23,979 bases of DNA, from assembly GCA_041751795.1 (NCBI GenBank), contig JBGSWU010000130.1:1-23979 (forward strand). The letters run 5' to 3'. Both the position numbers and the translations under genes were made by a program. Numbering within the stretch: the stretch's first letter is position 1; each line of letters opens with the position of its first letter. Origin of the DNA: JBBECJ01 sp041751795 (lineage in GTDB: Bacteria; Chloroflexota; Chloroflexia; Thermomicrobiales; CFX8). The notes below the pieces were generated by a model. That model searched no databases and had not been told where the DNA came from. It was given only the letters and a program-made list of their open reading frames with translations. Below, one piece after another: positions 23,231 to 23,979 of this stretch.

Positions 23231-23428
23231 ATGCCGAAAAACCTCCGTTCATTCCTCGTCCGATGCTGGCAGCTTGGTGATGACCAGGTTCGAATCGAAA
23301 TCGAGCATATCCAGTCCGGTGACAAAGTGCTCGTCGAATCGATCGATGCTGCTCTCGACTGGATCTGTGCGCAGCCGCACGCCGCCCGCGATGCCGCCAT
23401 GGACCTGAGTGACCCTGACACAACGTAA
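23231..23428 (+). CDS. Conserved-looking 65-aa small protein, unknown function
   Basis: The gene has a strong ribosome site (GGGAGGAG about 4 bp before ATG 23231). The product is mixed alpha/beta: LRSFLVRCWQLGDDQVRIEIEHIQSGDKVLVESIDAALDWICAQ, with two likely strands and one helix, then an acidic tail. The pattern 'R.F.VRCW....D..R..IEHIQSG......S...AL.W' seems familiar from short hypothetical proteins of Chloroflexota, often near regulators, but I cannot give a family name. It contains two cysteines. It follows the large regulator by 120 bp, with a palindromic site in the gap. Confidence 0.72.
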   Translation: MPKNLRSFLVRCWQLGDDQVRIEIEHIQSGDKVLVESIDAALDWICAQPHAARDAAMDLSDPDTT

Positions 23429-23587
23429 GGAGGTGTGACAGCAAACAAGAGGAATGATCATCGTCCGGTAAGCAATTCTCGTTGGTTAGCAGCCAGCGTC
23501 TCCAAGAAAAAGGCTACCGGCGTCGGAATCACTTGCTGACATCCGTAACCCCTTCATCAATGGCAACACCAGATCAGAAAGGCAGAG

Positions 23588-23979
23588 ATGAACATGGCAA
23601 ACAGACTCCTCGGCCAAACTGCACAGCGGGTTCTTCTCATTGGCATCGTAATCATACTCGCGGGGCTGCTACTCGTCCCAAACGCAAAAAGCCAGGAGCC
23701 TCGCACGGTCGATTTCGAGATTGTCTTTGCGGAAGAGGCGTTCGAGATCGTTCCGGCACTCGGTAATGAACCTGATGACGAAGCGTTCATGTCACGTGGC
23801 GACGTTTTGTCAGGGCAAGCGGCGTTGTACGCCCCTGGCGACACGGACGGCGAACGAACCGGTACCTTCTACTTCATGGGGACCGGCACGGCTGAACCGG
23901 AACATGCCGACACGGCAGCAAATCACTTCTACGCCCAAGGCTACATTGAACTGTTCAACGAAGGCACACTCACTGTCGC
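23588..23979 (+). CDS. Secreted protein, 5' part (possible allene-oxide-cyclase-like barrel)
   Basis: The frame runs off the window end; 130 codons are visible. Residues 1-36 are a signal peptide: basic N-terminus with R6 and R14, a hydrophobic core VLLIGIVIILAGLLLV and a likely cleavage after NAKS. The mature part reads RTVDFEIVFAEEAFEIV, GDVLSGQAALYAPGDTDGERTGTFYFMGTGT, FYAQGYIELFNEGTLTV. The alternation of short strands with GDVL..., G...GTFYFMGT and a QGYIEL strand resembles allene oxide cyclase/dirigent-type beta-barrels, a weak resemblance by eye. ATG 23588 has AAAGGCAGAG upstream. The 159 bp before it contain no other feature I can support. Confidence 0.7.
   Translation, partial: MNMANRLLGQTAQRVLLIGIVIILAGLLLVPNAKSQEPRTVDFEIVFAEEAFEIVPALGNEPDDEAFMSRGDVLSGQAALYAPGDTDGERTGTFYFMGTGTAEPEHADTAANHFYAQGYIELFNEGTLTV

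Noticed and set aside
1..23979. CRISPR arrays, tRNA or rRNA genes, insertion sequences, prophage or integrase
   Set aside because: No regularly spaced repeats, tRNA arm patterns, rRNA signatures or transposase/integrase motifs were found on reading both strands.

Overview
The window is GC-rich and densely coded, and it looks like a chromosomal segment of a Chloroflexota bacterium, most likely of the Thermomicrobia/Sphaerobacter type. That placement is inferred from gene content: several LLM-class (F420/FMN type) oxidoreductase paralogs, a eukaryotic-type Ser/Thr kinase with an extracytoplasmic PD40 propeller, a BTAD-STAND-TPR-LuxR regulator, DinB/ClbS-type proteins and a CGNR zinc-finger protein. 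No rRNA, tRNA, CRISPR array, transposase or phage structural gene was seen. Most genes are on the + strand; the kinase, a small membrane protein and a NUDIX gene are on the - strand.

Layout. 1-1950: 3' end of a SelA-like PLP enzyme followed by an amidohydrolase, probably a catabolic pair. 1982-5772: the receptor-type kinase (-), divergent from a single-pass membrane protein with a Thr/Pro-rich stalk. 6039-7139: cyclophilin (TTG start) and a GNAT acetyltransferase. 7140-7454: a gene-free stretch with a long, nested inverted repeat, a good candidate for a dispersed palindromic element. 7455-9425: DinB-like protein, CGNR regulator and SDR oxidoreductase. 9422-9781: small membrane protein (-), convergent with the SDR. 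9905-11252: a yybP-ykoY manganese riboswitch with a candidate terminator ahead of a TerC-family metal transporter, then a 38-aa membrane peptide. 11376-12586: YugP-type zinc metallopeptidase and a zinc-ribbon protein closed by the clearest intrinsic terminator of the window.

12670-19644 is an oxidoreductase neighbourhood: three LLM-class paralogs of about 310 aa with shared signatures. The second is read in frame with an upstream DinB-like domain. Between the first and second lie a small winged-helix-like protein with a consensus-like promoter and a LexA/SOS-type operator palindrome, a NUDIX hydrolase (-), a GNAT/MFS translationally coupled pair and a GYD-domain protein. 19817-23110 is a 1097-aa regulator with DNA-binding regions at both ends. 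The window ends with a 65-aa conserved-looking small protein and the start of a secreted protein.

The items most worth a second look are the SOS-box-like control of the 180-aa protein at 13701, the nested inverted repeat at 7196-7331, the DinB-LLM readthrough fusion that keeps an internal ribosome binding site, and the riboswitch ahead of terC. All family assignments come from motifs read by eye; no database search was run.
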